A stretch of 64,000 nt of DNA from Pilasporangium apinafurcum. Its lineage: Eukaryota; Oomycota; Peronosporomycetes; Pythiales; Pythiaceae. Below are positions 19,854-28,790 of the stretch, one piece after another (within the stretch, counting starts at the first letter, position 1; every line of letters begins with the position of its first letter). Location of the stretch: the NCBI GenBank assembly GCA_001600495.1, contig BCKE01000008.1:667713-731712 (forward strand), given 5' to 3'. A program made the translations under genes and the position numbers. The notes below the pieces were generated by a model. The model did no database searches, was not told where the DNA came from, and saw only the letters and a program-made list of their open reading frames with translations.

Positions 19854-20806
19854 TACTTCTGTTTGTTATTCTTGGGTCCTGAAGTCCTCCTTGTCCTCCC
19901 CCTTACGCGTCTGCGTGGTTTACTCGAAATGACACCGTGTGAATGCACTACTGGTCGCTAATCCAGTTTGGCTATCTTGACCTCCTGCGTCAGCACCTCC
20001 GTTTGTCCCGCCCATACCACCTGTTTAAAACTATTTTGTTTAAAACATAACACTATCACTTCATGATAAAAAGAGACCCTATGGATGTCTTCATTGTGCA
20101 ACAGGATGAGATTGGTAACCTCCTCCTTTTGCATCGAAGCATCCTATGTGTACGGAAACATGGCGTTTTGGAGATGCGTTGATGTGATGCACTAAAGCTC
20201 ACTCTCTTCCTTTTTTTCTTCCTTTTATGCCAGCTACACTTGTGCACAAGACATCAAACTGATTTATACTATGTTTTTTTCCGAGGATAATTGGATCGAT
20301 TGATCGCTCACGTGCGACACGTGGGTACCTTCGCATGGATGCAACCATCGGGAAGGTCTCATTTCAATCAAATGAGTTGTGTGCTGAGAGATGGGTATCG
20401 AGTCGCTACATCTCTACCTGAGCAATCATCACAATCAATTCGGTGAATTTTTGGATAAGGAAAGCCATGGAAGCTAGAGTAAATTATCCAGGTTACGCTC
20501 CTTTGCTCATGATTGCAACTTGCTACAACGCTTCGTGAATCTTCCCCCATTAAGTTCACTTGCTCGGCAAATCCGGAAAGGTGACACCTAGGACACATGA
20601 TACTTTGTTTGAAGCTTGCTTTTGTCATAGTAAGCTGCTGTTGTGTGTTCAAATGTAAATGTAATGTTCTATTGTATATTTTGATAACACAAAAGTGTAA
20701 CAGCATGGATGTGCAATGGTATCACACTGCCCCGACGTTCATGGTATTGTCTATTCTCTATCTCTTCTGGGGGATTCATTAATTAGTGAAGGTTGTTCAA
20801 CATCCT
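19854..20806. other. Intergenic region without a convincing gene
   Basis: Upstream of ceramide synthase and downstream of the APC transporter (both minus strand). A minus-strand open stretch near 20368-20706 has two CxxC pairs (CPRC, CDDC) but otherwise no protein-like pattern. I see no RNA gene or repeat. Confidence 0.45.
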
Positions 20807-22933
20807 TTAGCTCGTGATGACGCGGACACCGGCGCCGGCAACAGCATGCATAGCTTCATTAGCTGGCTGCCGCATAAACATCATGTTTGTTGGAACCTTC
20901 AAGTGTGTGACAATCCATTCGATCATTGGCGGATCGAATGTGCCAGTGATGGAGATGAAATCGATTTTGAGCATCGGATAGATATGGTCAAACAGGCACA
21001 CAATGTCTTCAAACTCGCGCGGAATCGCCGTGTTGGACCCCAAGACGTGCACTAAGCGAAGGCAGTACGTCTGTTCGTTTTTTAGGACGTAGTCAATGGC
21101 TTCGTTGATCTTGGGCAAATTTGGACCTTTGCAGAAAAAAATCGCGGGCGTGCGCTTGATTTTCTCAATCATTTTCGCAATCGCGACACTACCAATTACC
21201 TCTTGATGATGATGCTTATGCAGCATGAGTACTGTAGGTGCAGGTCGATACCATTTCATGTACCGCTTCGTCATGTCTAAGCATCCTTTGAGAATCCACA
21301 CTCGCTCCATCATGATGAAAGAGATTGTACCAATGGCCACAAAGTAAAGCACGAAATAACTGAAACTTGTGGGATCCCCCAATGCATTTGCGAGAAAGCA
21401 AAGTGCGAGCATCAGAGAGCAAAAAATACAGTTGAACCAGGAGGTGACTGTTTGACGCGGCATTTGCTCACGATAGAATTTCAAGAGAATGCACCCAACG
21501 GTAAACGACGCCAACACACCGATGAAAGCAAATGTAAACACACCGGACAAGCCATCGATATCTGCGTTCATGGCAATGACCAGACTCGAGGCCACAAAGA
21601 AATACGCCAGAATGATGTAATGTGGTGTTCCACGCCAGGAATTTTTGCGAGTCAACATTCGCGGCAGAACGCGGTCACTGGCAAGGCGTTGCACTAGCCC
21701 AACAATGCCTACATACGACGTCAACACAGCACCGGCGAGCACAATAAATGCGTCAATCGAAACGAACACCTCGAGCCAGTGACCAGCAGTAAGTTTGCCC
21801 ATATGCGCCAGCAGCACCTCCTTGTTCGTGATGATGTCCTCCATTGGCACTACTGCCAAAGAAAGGGTGGAGAGGGCGATGTTGTACATACTGGATAGGA
21901 ACCACATGTTGCGCAATGTCTTCGGAAACACACCTGGAGCTTGTTCTTCGATGTACTGTGCAGAGCTTTCGAAACCAGTGACTCCTAGCATCGCAGTCCC
22001 ATAGCCAAAGAAAAGCGCGGTCCAAATACTCCCAGGGATCAAGTCACCCATGATGACCGTGTCTGGAATGGGAGTCTTCATGTTGTCCAGGAAGATAGAC
22101 GGATGCTGTACGACGTATACAATGCTGGAGATACAAAGTATCGTCAACGTGAGTCCATGAGTGACGAAAAATGCCAAAGCGACCACAGCGCTTTCAGCAA
22201 TCCCCATCAGACAAAGTATTGCAAAGACCAAGAGCATCCCAACCGTTGAAAACACGACAGGAATCTCTACCAGCGTATTTAAATAGTTAAACGCCGCCAC
22301 ACCACATACAACACCAGTCGCAAGATACGAGAGGATACTGAAGATCCCTGAGATCGCGGCAACACGCTTCGAAGACGAGTTGAGAATCGCACTATAGCAA
22401 CCACCGTTGAGTGGCACGGCGCTCATCACTTCTTCAAACACCCATCGTAGGCAATAAATGACTAGACAAACAACGACCTGGGAGATCGGTGCAAGTTTCC
22501 CAGCTTTAGCAGTGGTCAATCCAGTTGTGAACAGTACACTGGACAAGATATCGTTCCCACTGATAGAAGTCGCAGTCCATTCGGAAAGGTTGTGCTTGGA
22601 GGCAATCAGACGATTGCGGATTTCGGTCATTTCATCTTCCGACCCCTGGATATGTTGTGCTTCACCACCGATGTTCGGGTGCATCCATGTCGGATACTTG
22701 AACCTTCGATCGAAGACATCGATTTGGAGATGACGCCGCCGTACTTGATTGGGAGAGTCAATGCTAAACGCGAGGGTATCGGCTTCGTTGTTAGTAGCTT
22801 CTTGTGCCAACGAGAAATCACCACAATGGGCATCAACAGGATCGATAGTGCCATATATGCAATCTGTCGCAACGATAGCGTCCGTGGAAATAATGTCGTG
22901 TGCGATATCAAGCGTCAAGTCGATTTTCTTCAT
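20807..22933 (-). CDS. APC-superfamily amino acid transporter
   Basis: Predicted amino acid permease, 708 aa, single exon. An N-terminal cytosolic part of about 130 residues precedes roughly 12 hydrophobic helices (LAPISQVVVCLVIYCLRWVF through YFVLYFVAIGTISFIMMERV). The segment AVPLNGGCYSAILN resembles the P-x-x-G-G-x-Y motif of helix 2-3 in APC transporters, and GYGTAMLGVTGFESSAQYIE the helix 6 region. After the last helix come about 150 residues of soluble tail (AIFFCKGPNLPKINEAIDYV..), longer than in most APC members and possibly a regulatory domain. The substrate cannot be read from the sequence. It lies head to head with an SLC1-family transporter. Confidence 0.85.
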   Translation of the reverse strand: MKKIDLTLDIAHDIISTDAIVATDCIYGTIDPVDAHCGDFSLAQEATNNEADTLAFSIDSPNQVRRRHLQIDVFDRRFKYPTWMHPNIGGEAQHIQGSEDEMTEIRNRLIASKHNLSEWTATSISGNDILSSVLFTTGLTTAKAGKLAPISQVVVCLVIYCLRWVFEEVMSAVPLNGGCYSAILNSSSKRVAAISGIFSILSYLATGVVCGVAAFNYLNTLVEIPVVFSTVGMLLVFAILCLMGIAESAVVALAFFVTHGLTLTILCISSIVYVVQHPSIFLDNMKTPIPDTVIMGDLIPGSIWTALFFGYGTAMLGVTGFESSAQYIEEQAPGVFPKTLRNMWFLSSMYNIALSTLSLAVVPMEDIITNKEVLLAHMGKLTAGHWLEVFVSIDAFIVLAGAVLTSYVGIVGLVQRLASDRVLPRMLTRKNSWRGTPHYIILAYFFVASSLVIAMNADIDGLSGVFTFAFIGVLASFTVGCILLKFYREQMPRQTVTSWFNCIFCSLMLALCFLANALGDPTSFSYFVLYFVAIGTISFIMMERVWILKGCLDMTKRYMKWYRPAPTVLMLHKHHHQEVIGSVAIAKMIEKIKRTPAIFFCKGPNLPKINEAIDYVLKNEQTYCLRLVHVLGSNTAIPREFEDIVCLFDHIYPMLKIDFISITGTFDPPMIEWIVTHLKVPTNMMFMRQPANEAMHAVAGAGVRVITS

Positions 22934-23726
22934 CGTGCTGGACTTCGATTGAGGTGTTTGCTTTCATATATGAAAGTAAAAACCATGATGTTAGCTCACT
23001 GCATCCCCATCAAAGTTGCTTGGGTAGTGGAGTCTATTTCTGTCCATCAAGATACAATTCCTATTCTTGTGTAGATCTTTGACTGTGTTCTTCAGCAGTG
23101 CCAAACAAATTCGACTTGGACAGATTTTTCCCACCGTAATAGTCTTCTTTTGGTAAAACTTGTGTCCGCCTTCGAGGTCGCTAAAATTGCTTTCCTAGCC
23201 AATGTATTTTTGTATCCACGCTAATATTCGCAATCGATTGCGAGAATCAGATTTTTGTTAGACGAGCTTGTAAGTCTGCATGGGTTATGCAGCTTAACTC
23301 ACTTGAAATGTATCAAAGCTGCGATTCAACAACGTTTGTATCTGTCGAGTTCAATATACTGCAATTGCATAAAAAATGAATGAGCGTCTCTTATCACATG
23401 CTTTCTTGTCTGTTTCAAAGCTATTGGTCATAAGTATCGACAATAGATCAGCCCTCTGATTTTTTCTCCGGATGGTAGCTACCTTCTGGTTCAGCTCAAC
23501 CCTTATACTGCTGTAACCCTGTTCACTTGCGCTCTCTGGTCCATATGGTCACAGCTAGCAGATAGCAAGTATTCTCCTTCGTCGGTTTCATGAATACTGA
23601 TATGGTGATTCGCGATAAGAGCCCATTCCCACCTCACTCCCTATTCCTAGCACCATACCACTAGCGAAGCAACTCGACCAGTCACACTTTTCAGGTTGTT
23701 TCCAGGCACTCTCATAGGTGGAGAAG
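22934..23726. promoter_or_regulatory. Shared divergent promoter region of two transporters
   Basis: 793 bp between the start of the APC transporter (minus) and the SLC1-type transporter (plus). No coding potential recognised. An imperfect palindrome (TTTCATATATGAAA) lies at about 22963-22976, close to the APC start. Shared control of the two genes is inferred from orientation only. Confidence 0.4.
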
Positions 23727-25367
23727 ATGAACAACGATAACAATCGCCCCGGTGTCGTGCTGTATGAAGAAACCTCACGAAAGCACTCCGATGTCTACGA
23801 TTTCACCACGACTCCGATAAATTCACTCGCGTCACCGGCAGTCTATCACCAGCAGGGTTACCCCCGTAAGATATATAATGGGCCCAAATCTGGAGACGCT
23901 CCACCTTCTCGATTTCTTCACCACACCGATGACGAAGTCATGATGTATCCAGATGAAGACAGCAGATTTGCCTTCTTACGGAAACCAACAACGCAAATTC
24001 TGATTAGTGTGGTAATCGGGATTGGTTTGGGTGTACTGATGTCGCATCTTGATGCCTCGTCAGACACGAGTCAGCTGATCAGTCTTCCCGGCACCATTTT
24101 CTTGCGCATTTTGAAATGCTTTGTCATGCCGATGGTTTTCGTAAGTGTCTCCACGGGTGTTGCCAATATGGTGTCTCTGGGAAAAGTGTCCACAATTGGG
24201 ATGCGCACGGCCTGTTATTTTGCCTTGTTCTCAACGTTGGCCGCAACTTTGTCGCTTGCGATTTCAATGCTGCTTCGAAATTTGAATGGTTCTGACGAGA
24301 AGACTCCCACAGCGGCAAGTCATATATATGTGAACTTCCTTTGCGATGATGGCAAGTACTTGGTGGTGGATTCCAATGGTACTACTGGCTGCATTGCTGA
24401 CGTAACAAGCAGCATTACCGTGTTTGAGTTGAAAGATCTTACGAATGCGATCACGCCTAGTACCTCAACTACAACGCTTTCACAACAAATGAGTGGTCTT
24501 CTTAATGCTATGGCGCCGTCTAATTTGGTTAGTAGCTTCCAGAGCGGGATTCTCATTAGTGTCATTATGTTCTCGATCGCTTTCGGGGCTGCAGCGATCC
24601 AAACCAGCTCGAAGGAGAACAGTCCGCTCATGGATGTGCTGAACCAGCTCAACAAAGTTTTTTTTGTTGTGATTTCCAAGATCATTGACTGGAGTCCTCT
24701 TGCTGTGTGTTCGCTTGTCGCGGGGTCTCTCGCAACAGAAGATAAATTGTCTCATGGTATTGTTCACGCTGGTACGATCATCTTGTCTAACTTCGTCACA
24801 GTCGTAATCTTCGAGCTGGTGTTTTTCCCGTTGGTACTGTGGATGAGCATTCGGAAAAATCCATGGCCATACATGCGTGCGATGATACCAGCTGTGACGT
24901 TCGCTTTTGGTAGTGCGTCTTCACTAGCAACGCTTCCGATTACGATGCGTTGTGTAGAATCTACACGCGAGGTTTCTCGCGGCATGCTGCATTTCGTGAT
25001 CACCATTGGCGCAACTGTACATATGAACGGCACTGCCATGTTTTTTCCAAGCGCCATTGTCTTTCTCTCCACGACTGCACACACAGCACTGGAAATCGGA
25101 TGGTTGCAGATGATTTTCATTGTCATTGTGTCCGTGCTCAGTTCCATTGGTGTTGCGCCCGTGCCGAACGCCGGATTGGTCATGATCTACTCCATTTGGG
25201 CTACGATCTATCCATTCGATGATATCCCTGTGACTTACTCGTACCTACTGGCAGTGTACTGGTACATTGATCGCATGAACACTATGTGCAACGTCCTCGG
25301 TAATGCCTATGTCGCACGCATCATCGCCGAACAGGTCGATGAAGCCTACGAAACAGCATACAATTAA
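23727..25367 (+). CDS. SLC1/DAACS-family dicarboxylate or amino-acid symporter with altered ion-site residues
   Basis: Elevator-type transporter of the glutamate/neutral amino acid family, 546 aa from the ATG at 23727. About 85 cytosolic residues precede the first helix (TTQILISVVIGIGLGVLMSH). Family landmarks: FLRILKCFVMPMVFVSVSTG; re-entrant hairpin 1 SASSLATLPIT (usual SSSxxTLP); helix 7 GATVHMNGTAMF (usual NMDGT); helix 8 DRMNTMCNVLGN (usual DRxRTxxNVxGD). So N434 replaces the Na-site Asp of NMDGT, H432 replaces its Asn, N526 replaces the Asp of the NVxGD end, and N518 sits where acidic amino acid carriers have Arg. D515 and N522 are kept. Substrate and coupling are therefore likely to differ from animal EAATs. 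A Thr-rich loop with NGT sequons precedes helix 4c. Confidence 0.9.
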   Translation: MNNDNNRPGVVLYEETSRKHSDVYDFTTTPINSLASPAVYHQQGYPRKIYNGPKSGDAPPSRFLHHTDDEVMMYPDEDSRFAFLRKPTTQILISVVIGIGLGVLMSHLDASSDTSQLISLPGTIFLRILKCFVMPMVFVSVSTGVANMVSLGKVSTIGMRTACYFALFSTLAATLSLAISMLLRNLNGSDEKTPTAASHIYVNFLCDDGKYLVVDSNGTTGCIADVTSSITVFELKDLTNAITPSTSTTTLSQQMSGLLNAMAPSNLVSSFQSGILISVIMFSIAFGAAAIQTSSKENSPLMDVLNQLNKVFFVVISKIIDWSPLAVCSLVAGSLATEDKLSHGIVHAGTIILSNFVTVVIFELVFFPLVLWMSIRKNPWPYMRAMIPAVTFAFGSASSLATLPITMRCVESTREVSRGMLHFVITIGATVHMNGTAMFFPSAIVFLSTTAHTALEIGWLQMIFIVIVSVLSSIGVAPVPNAGLVMIYSIWATIYPFDDIPVTYSYLLAVYWYIDRMNTMCNVLGNAYVARIIAEQVDEAYETAYN

Positions 25368-26104
25368 ATTCAAGAAATAGATGGTGGTTTTGCTATTTTT
25401 TTTTTTCTTCGATGTAGTAATATCGTGTAAATGGCTCAATTCAATTTGTTTTGCATCTTGGTTTCTCTTCATGCATGCTTTCTCAGCTATCGGATGTGGA
25501 ATAGCGCCGTCATATCCGTGCACTGAAAGTTGAAGTTTTTGTGGACCACATCAACACATTTTATTTTTTATACTAATATAAAAGACCGTCTACTATATAG
25601 TGTGCTATCTCTTATTCAGAGCATGTTTATGTTTCGGGGGTTCTTATCTGAATATAAATTCTGAGAGTGTATACTGTAGGACAAGGGTGAAGATAAGAAG
25701 AGGATGAGAACACCAACAAGTGCTTCAGATTTTCTTTGTCACCACAACAACTTCCACCACTCAAAGAATCATTAACAATGGCTGTCCACATGCGCTCTCA
25801 GCTTTGTACGATGAACCATAGTGATTTATAGATATAATGTATTGTATGCGTGGTGGATGCAGTTAGTAATGATGCTTTGTTGTATCTGAATGGCGTTTTC
25901 ATAGTCTCCATTCGCCCTCAAGTGGCAAAGTTCAGCACACGGTCCATGCCCGTGGTGAACAAAGCGGTCAGCTCCAGCCGCGCCATCGTCGCACGTCTTC
26001 CTGGTATGAAGCTCTCTCTGCCTTGAAGACATGGCTGTCTTGTGGTGAACACAATTTGCTGTACTCACTGCATTCTGCTTGATGATTGTCTACGTTACAA
26101 ACGA
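25368..26104. other. Intergenic region
   Basis: Between the SLC1-type gene and the FUN14 gene, both plus strand. Includes a T-run and AT-rich stretches just after the stop. Short open stretches on either strand lack protein-like composition. Nothing else recognised. Confidence 0.5.
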
Positions 26105-26870
26105 ATGGATGCAGCCCGCTCGATGCAACAAACCACACGTATTGCCACTATTGGTGCAATTCTCAGTGCAAGTGTGGCGGCTCTTACGAACGGTATGTTT
26201 ATACTACGAATTTTTCACATGTACTCCTGTTTATGAAGGTACTAATGATGAGGTGGACGTATATGTTGATTGCTGCAGATGACACTGATGCGCTTTGCCA
26301 AGATGCACTCTCCGCTGAAGTCGTACGTTTTGATGCGCTGGCACTTACTACATTATTGCGTCTAACAGCAATATGTCCGTACGTTATGTATCCGTAGACT
26401 GGACCTTCTGGAGGCGGCAAACCTGAAAAGAAGGATGATGCCGTAGAGAAATTCATTGACCAAGTGATGAGCCAATGCGGTGAAATCACACTTGCTGGTA
26501 CGCTGGGTTTCTGTTCAGGATATGCCTTGAAGCAACTGGGCAAGGTTGCTGCGATTGCTGTTGGTGTCGTGTTCCTCATGGCTCAGGTAAGGTATCACTT
26601 GCTAATGTTGTTCAACGATGAGTTCATTCACTGATAATGTCCAATCTGTGGCTGCAAGTATAGGGTGCAGCATACAAAGGATACATCAACATTAACTGGG
26701 GCAAAGTGGAAAAGGATGCTATCGCTGCTGTTGATCCCAACGGAGATGGCAAGCTGACCAAAGAGGACGTCCATATGTGGTACAAGCGCCTGATGGCCAC
26801 CTTGAAGCACAACTTGCCTTCATCTGCGGGCTTTTCCAGCGGTTTTGCCCTCGGTATCTACTACTCCTAA
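26105..26870 (+). CDS. FUN14-domain mitochondrial protein with an EF-hand insert, four exons
   Basis: FUNDC-like protein of the mitochondrial outer membrane family (FUNDC1 is a mitophagy receptor). Model: 26105-26192, 26279-26322, 26398-26586, 26664-26870; 175 aa. The FUN14 domain has its two hallmark glycine-rich helices, GEITLAGTLGFCSGYALKQL followed by GKVAAIAVGVVFLMAQ, and SAGFSSGFALGIYYS at the C-terminus. Between them, where FUNDC1 has a Lys-rich helix after DWKRVEKD, this protein keeps INWGKVEKD and then has DPNGDGKLTKED, a canonical 12-residue EF-hand loop. The N-terminus (MDAARSMQQTTRIATIGAIL) could be mitochondrial targeting. I see no LC3-interacting YxxL motif. The donor of intron 2 (GTACGT at 26323) could instead be 3 nt earlier. 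Confidence 0.83.
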
Positions 26871-27066
26871 ACCACTGCATTGCTCTGAATGAGCTAGAAG
26901 ATCATATGTGACGAGTGCATTATATCATTTGTCTCATACTAATAAGAAAAAAACAATAACCCCAGACGCATATCGCAATGCTTGCTGACATTCTATTCCA
27001 ACTATCATACGCAGTTACATCAATTCGCAATACTGTCATGCTGATGATGCTTTCTATTAAAGTTAC

Positions 27067-28272
27067 TTATTCGCACGGGAATGCTTTCGCCAGGAATCCG
27101 ACAATGATAGTACGGTCTTCGGCACTCACATTCATGTTCTTGAGCTCTCTGGAGAATGCAGGCACACTACTAATGCCATTGCTAATGAGATTGAGGCCCA
27201 GTGTCGAGTAAAGAATGATCTCGGGGTTGTCGAACGACAAGAATGTCTGCTTGGAGTTTTCTGAGCACATTGGAAAACAATTTTGCCACATCTTCTCACG
27301 AATCTGCATTTGATACAGCTCATTGGGGGTCTACATGTCAGCATACAGATACAGAGAATGTATCAAGGCGTCAGTTAAACCACTAGAACGCACACATCTA
27401 TGCAGGTTCATCCATTGATTCCTTACCGTCATTGCACCCGTATTGTCGTCACCTTCACTTGTGTCCTGATTGTTGTAAAAGACACAGTGTCAAGAAAAAA
27501 CGAAATGATATACAATGAACTGCCTCTGGAACAGGCGAAGGGCCTACTTTCACGACGTCCTGTGTCCAGAAATCGCGTCCACGCGCGCCAACATTCGCTT
27601 CCTAATGGATCGAATCAGAGCACACACACACACACAAATGCAACGTTTTGGGAAACATTAGTCTCCCATCTGTACTGTACCTCTCCTGACAGCCAGTTCC
27701 AACAGAAGACCTACTCCAGAATCCTTCTCGATGTAGACTTTATACGCTTCTGCTGTCGGCAGACGGAGTCCATAGAGAATCGCTTTCCAATCCTAGAAAG
27801 TAGAACACCGGTATTATATAGCCTTAGCAAAAGTGCAGAAAGAGGTGAACAGCTACAGTTCAGTATAGTTTCTCATCACCTCTGTCTCACTCGCGTCACT
27901 GTCGAATTCAATAGGTGCAATCCATTGTTGTTGTACGAGGCGGTCGAGGATGCGGATCGCCAATTGTGACCGTGCCTGACGCGAAAGTGACTCTCCAGCC
28001 GCAAGCATTCTAAGCTCTAGATCAATCGCACCAATGTCGTCATCGTCGCCATTGTTCTCATCTCCATTTCCTATCTTGTATTCATTATGTTTTTGAAAGA
28101 ATTTCGCAGAAAACAATTCGATGCCTTCCCGTTCGAGCCAATCTAGCAACTGTGCCTGTTCGACAAATTCCTGCGCACAGTCGTCCGATGTCTCGACAAT
28201 CCCGGCGTGTTCTAGCAGCACCACGAATTCGTCTTCGCTCATCTGTTTTCGTTCCTTTTGCCTATCCGTCAT
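27067..28272 (-). CDS. Unrecognised multi-exon protein
   Basis: Not recognised. Likely exons: 28272-27880, 27792-27681, a third ending near 27545, a short one (DTSEGDDNTGAMT) and the last about 27330-27067; introns about 80-90 nt. The first exon encodes an acidic, helical 131-aa part (EDEFVVLLEHAGIVETSDDC, a GDENNGDDDD patch, LAIRILDRLVQQQWIAP). The second reads DWKAILYGLRLPTAEAYKVY and the last NPEIILYSTLGLNLISNGIS to LKNMNVSAEDRTIIVGFLAK. Codon-level openness and good splice sites support a real gene of roughly 290 aa. The third exon's acceptor is uncertain. No signal peptide, membrane helix or catalytic motif is apparent. Confidence 0.6.
27617..27640. repeat. Short (AC)n microsatellite
   Basis: A run of alternating A and C of about 20 bases, inside an intron of the unrecognised minus-strand gene. 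Confidence 0.6.
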
Positions 28273-28790
28273 GTTCTATGGGTGTCTCCCGATGTCACTA
28301 TGTAATAAATGTCATTAAAACGAGGAAGAAGCCATGTTTATGACCGAAGAGCCGCTTCAAGAGCCGTAGCGACATGATCCTGATCTTATACACGGAAGTG
28401 GCGACTGTCTCTACCTCTGACTGCTCATGGGGGCGACCAAATATATGGAACCTCTTCATTGGTCACTGCCCATTGATGTAATGACATACGACATCAATTA
28501 CCAGTGTTCTTGTTCATTTTTGGCAATGTTATGTACGAAGGATGTTTTCTCTACATGCTCATCTTATTGACTTTCAAAATGGAAAGAATCAGAAAGAAGA
28601 GAATGAGAAAATGTGTCGATAACGGAAAAGAAAACGTTTTCGTCGTTCTCAACCACCTGCAATACTGCGAGCATTATGAGCACTGACGTTTCGTTTTATA
28701 GACATTCACTTTATCGACTTTCTAATCCTTAGCTTAATTCATATTGCATACTTTCACAATTCACATGGAGAACTCTTCCTAGATACTATA
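28273..28790. other. Intergenic region, divergent promoter
   Basis: Upstream of both the minus-strand unrecognised gene and the plus-strand expansin-like gene. A short Lys/Arg-rich open stretch at 28504-28686 has no supporting features. Nothing else recognised. Confidence 0.45.

Noticed and set aside
20368-20706. Minus-strand open stretch with CPRC and CDDC pairs
   Set aside because: The CxxC pairs are far apart with no supporting zinc-ribbon pattern, and the N-terminal part is low-quality sequence; no family recognised.
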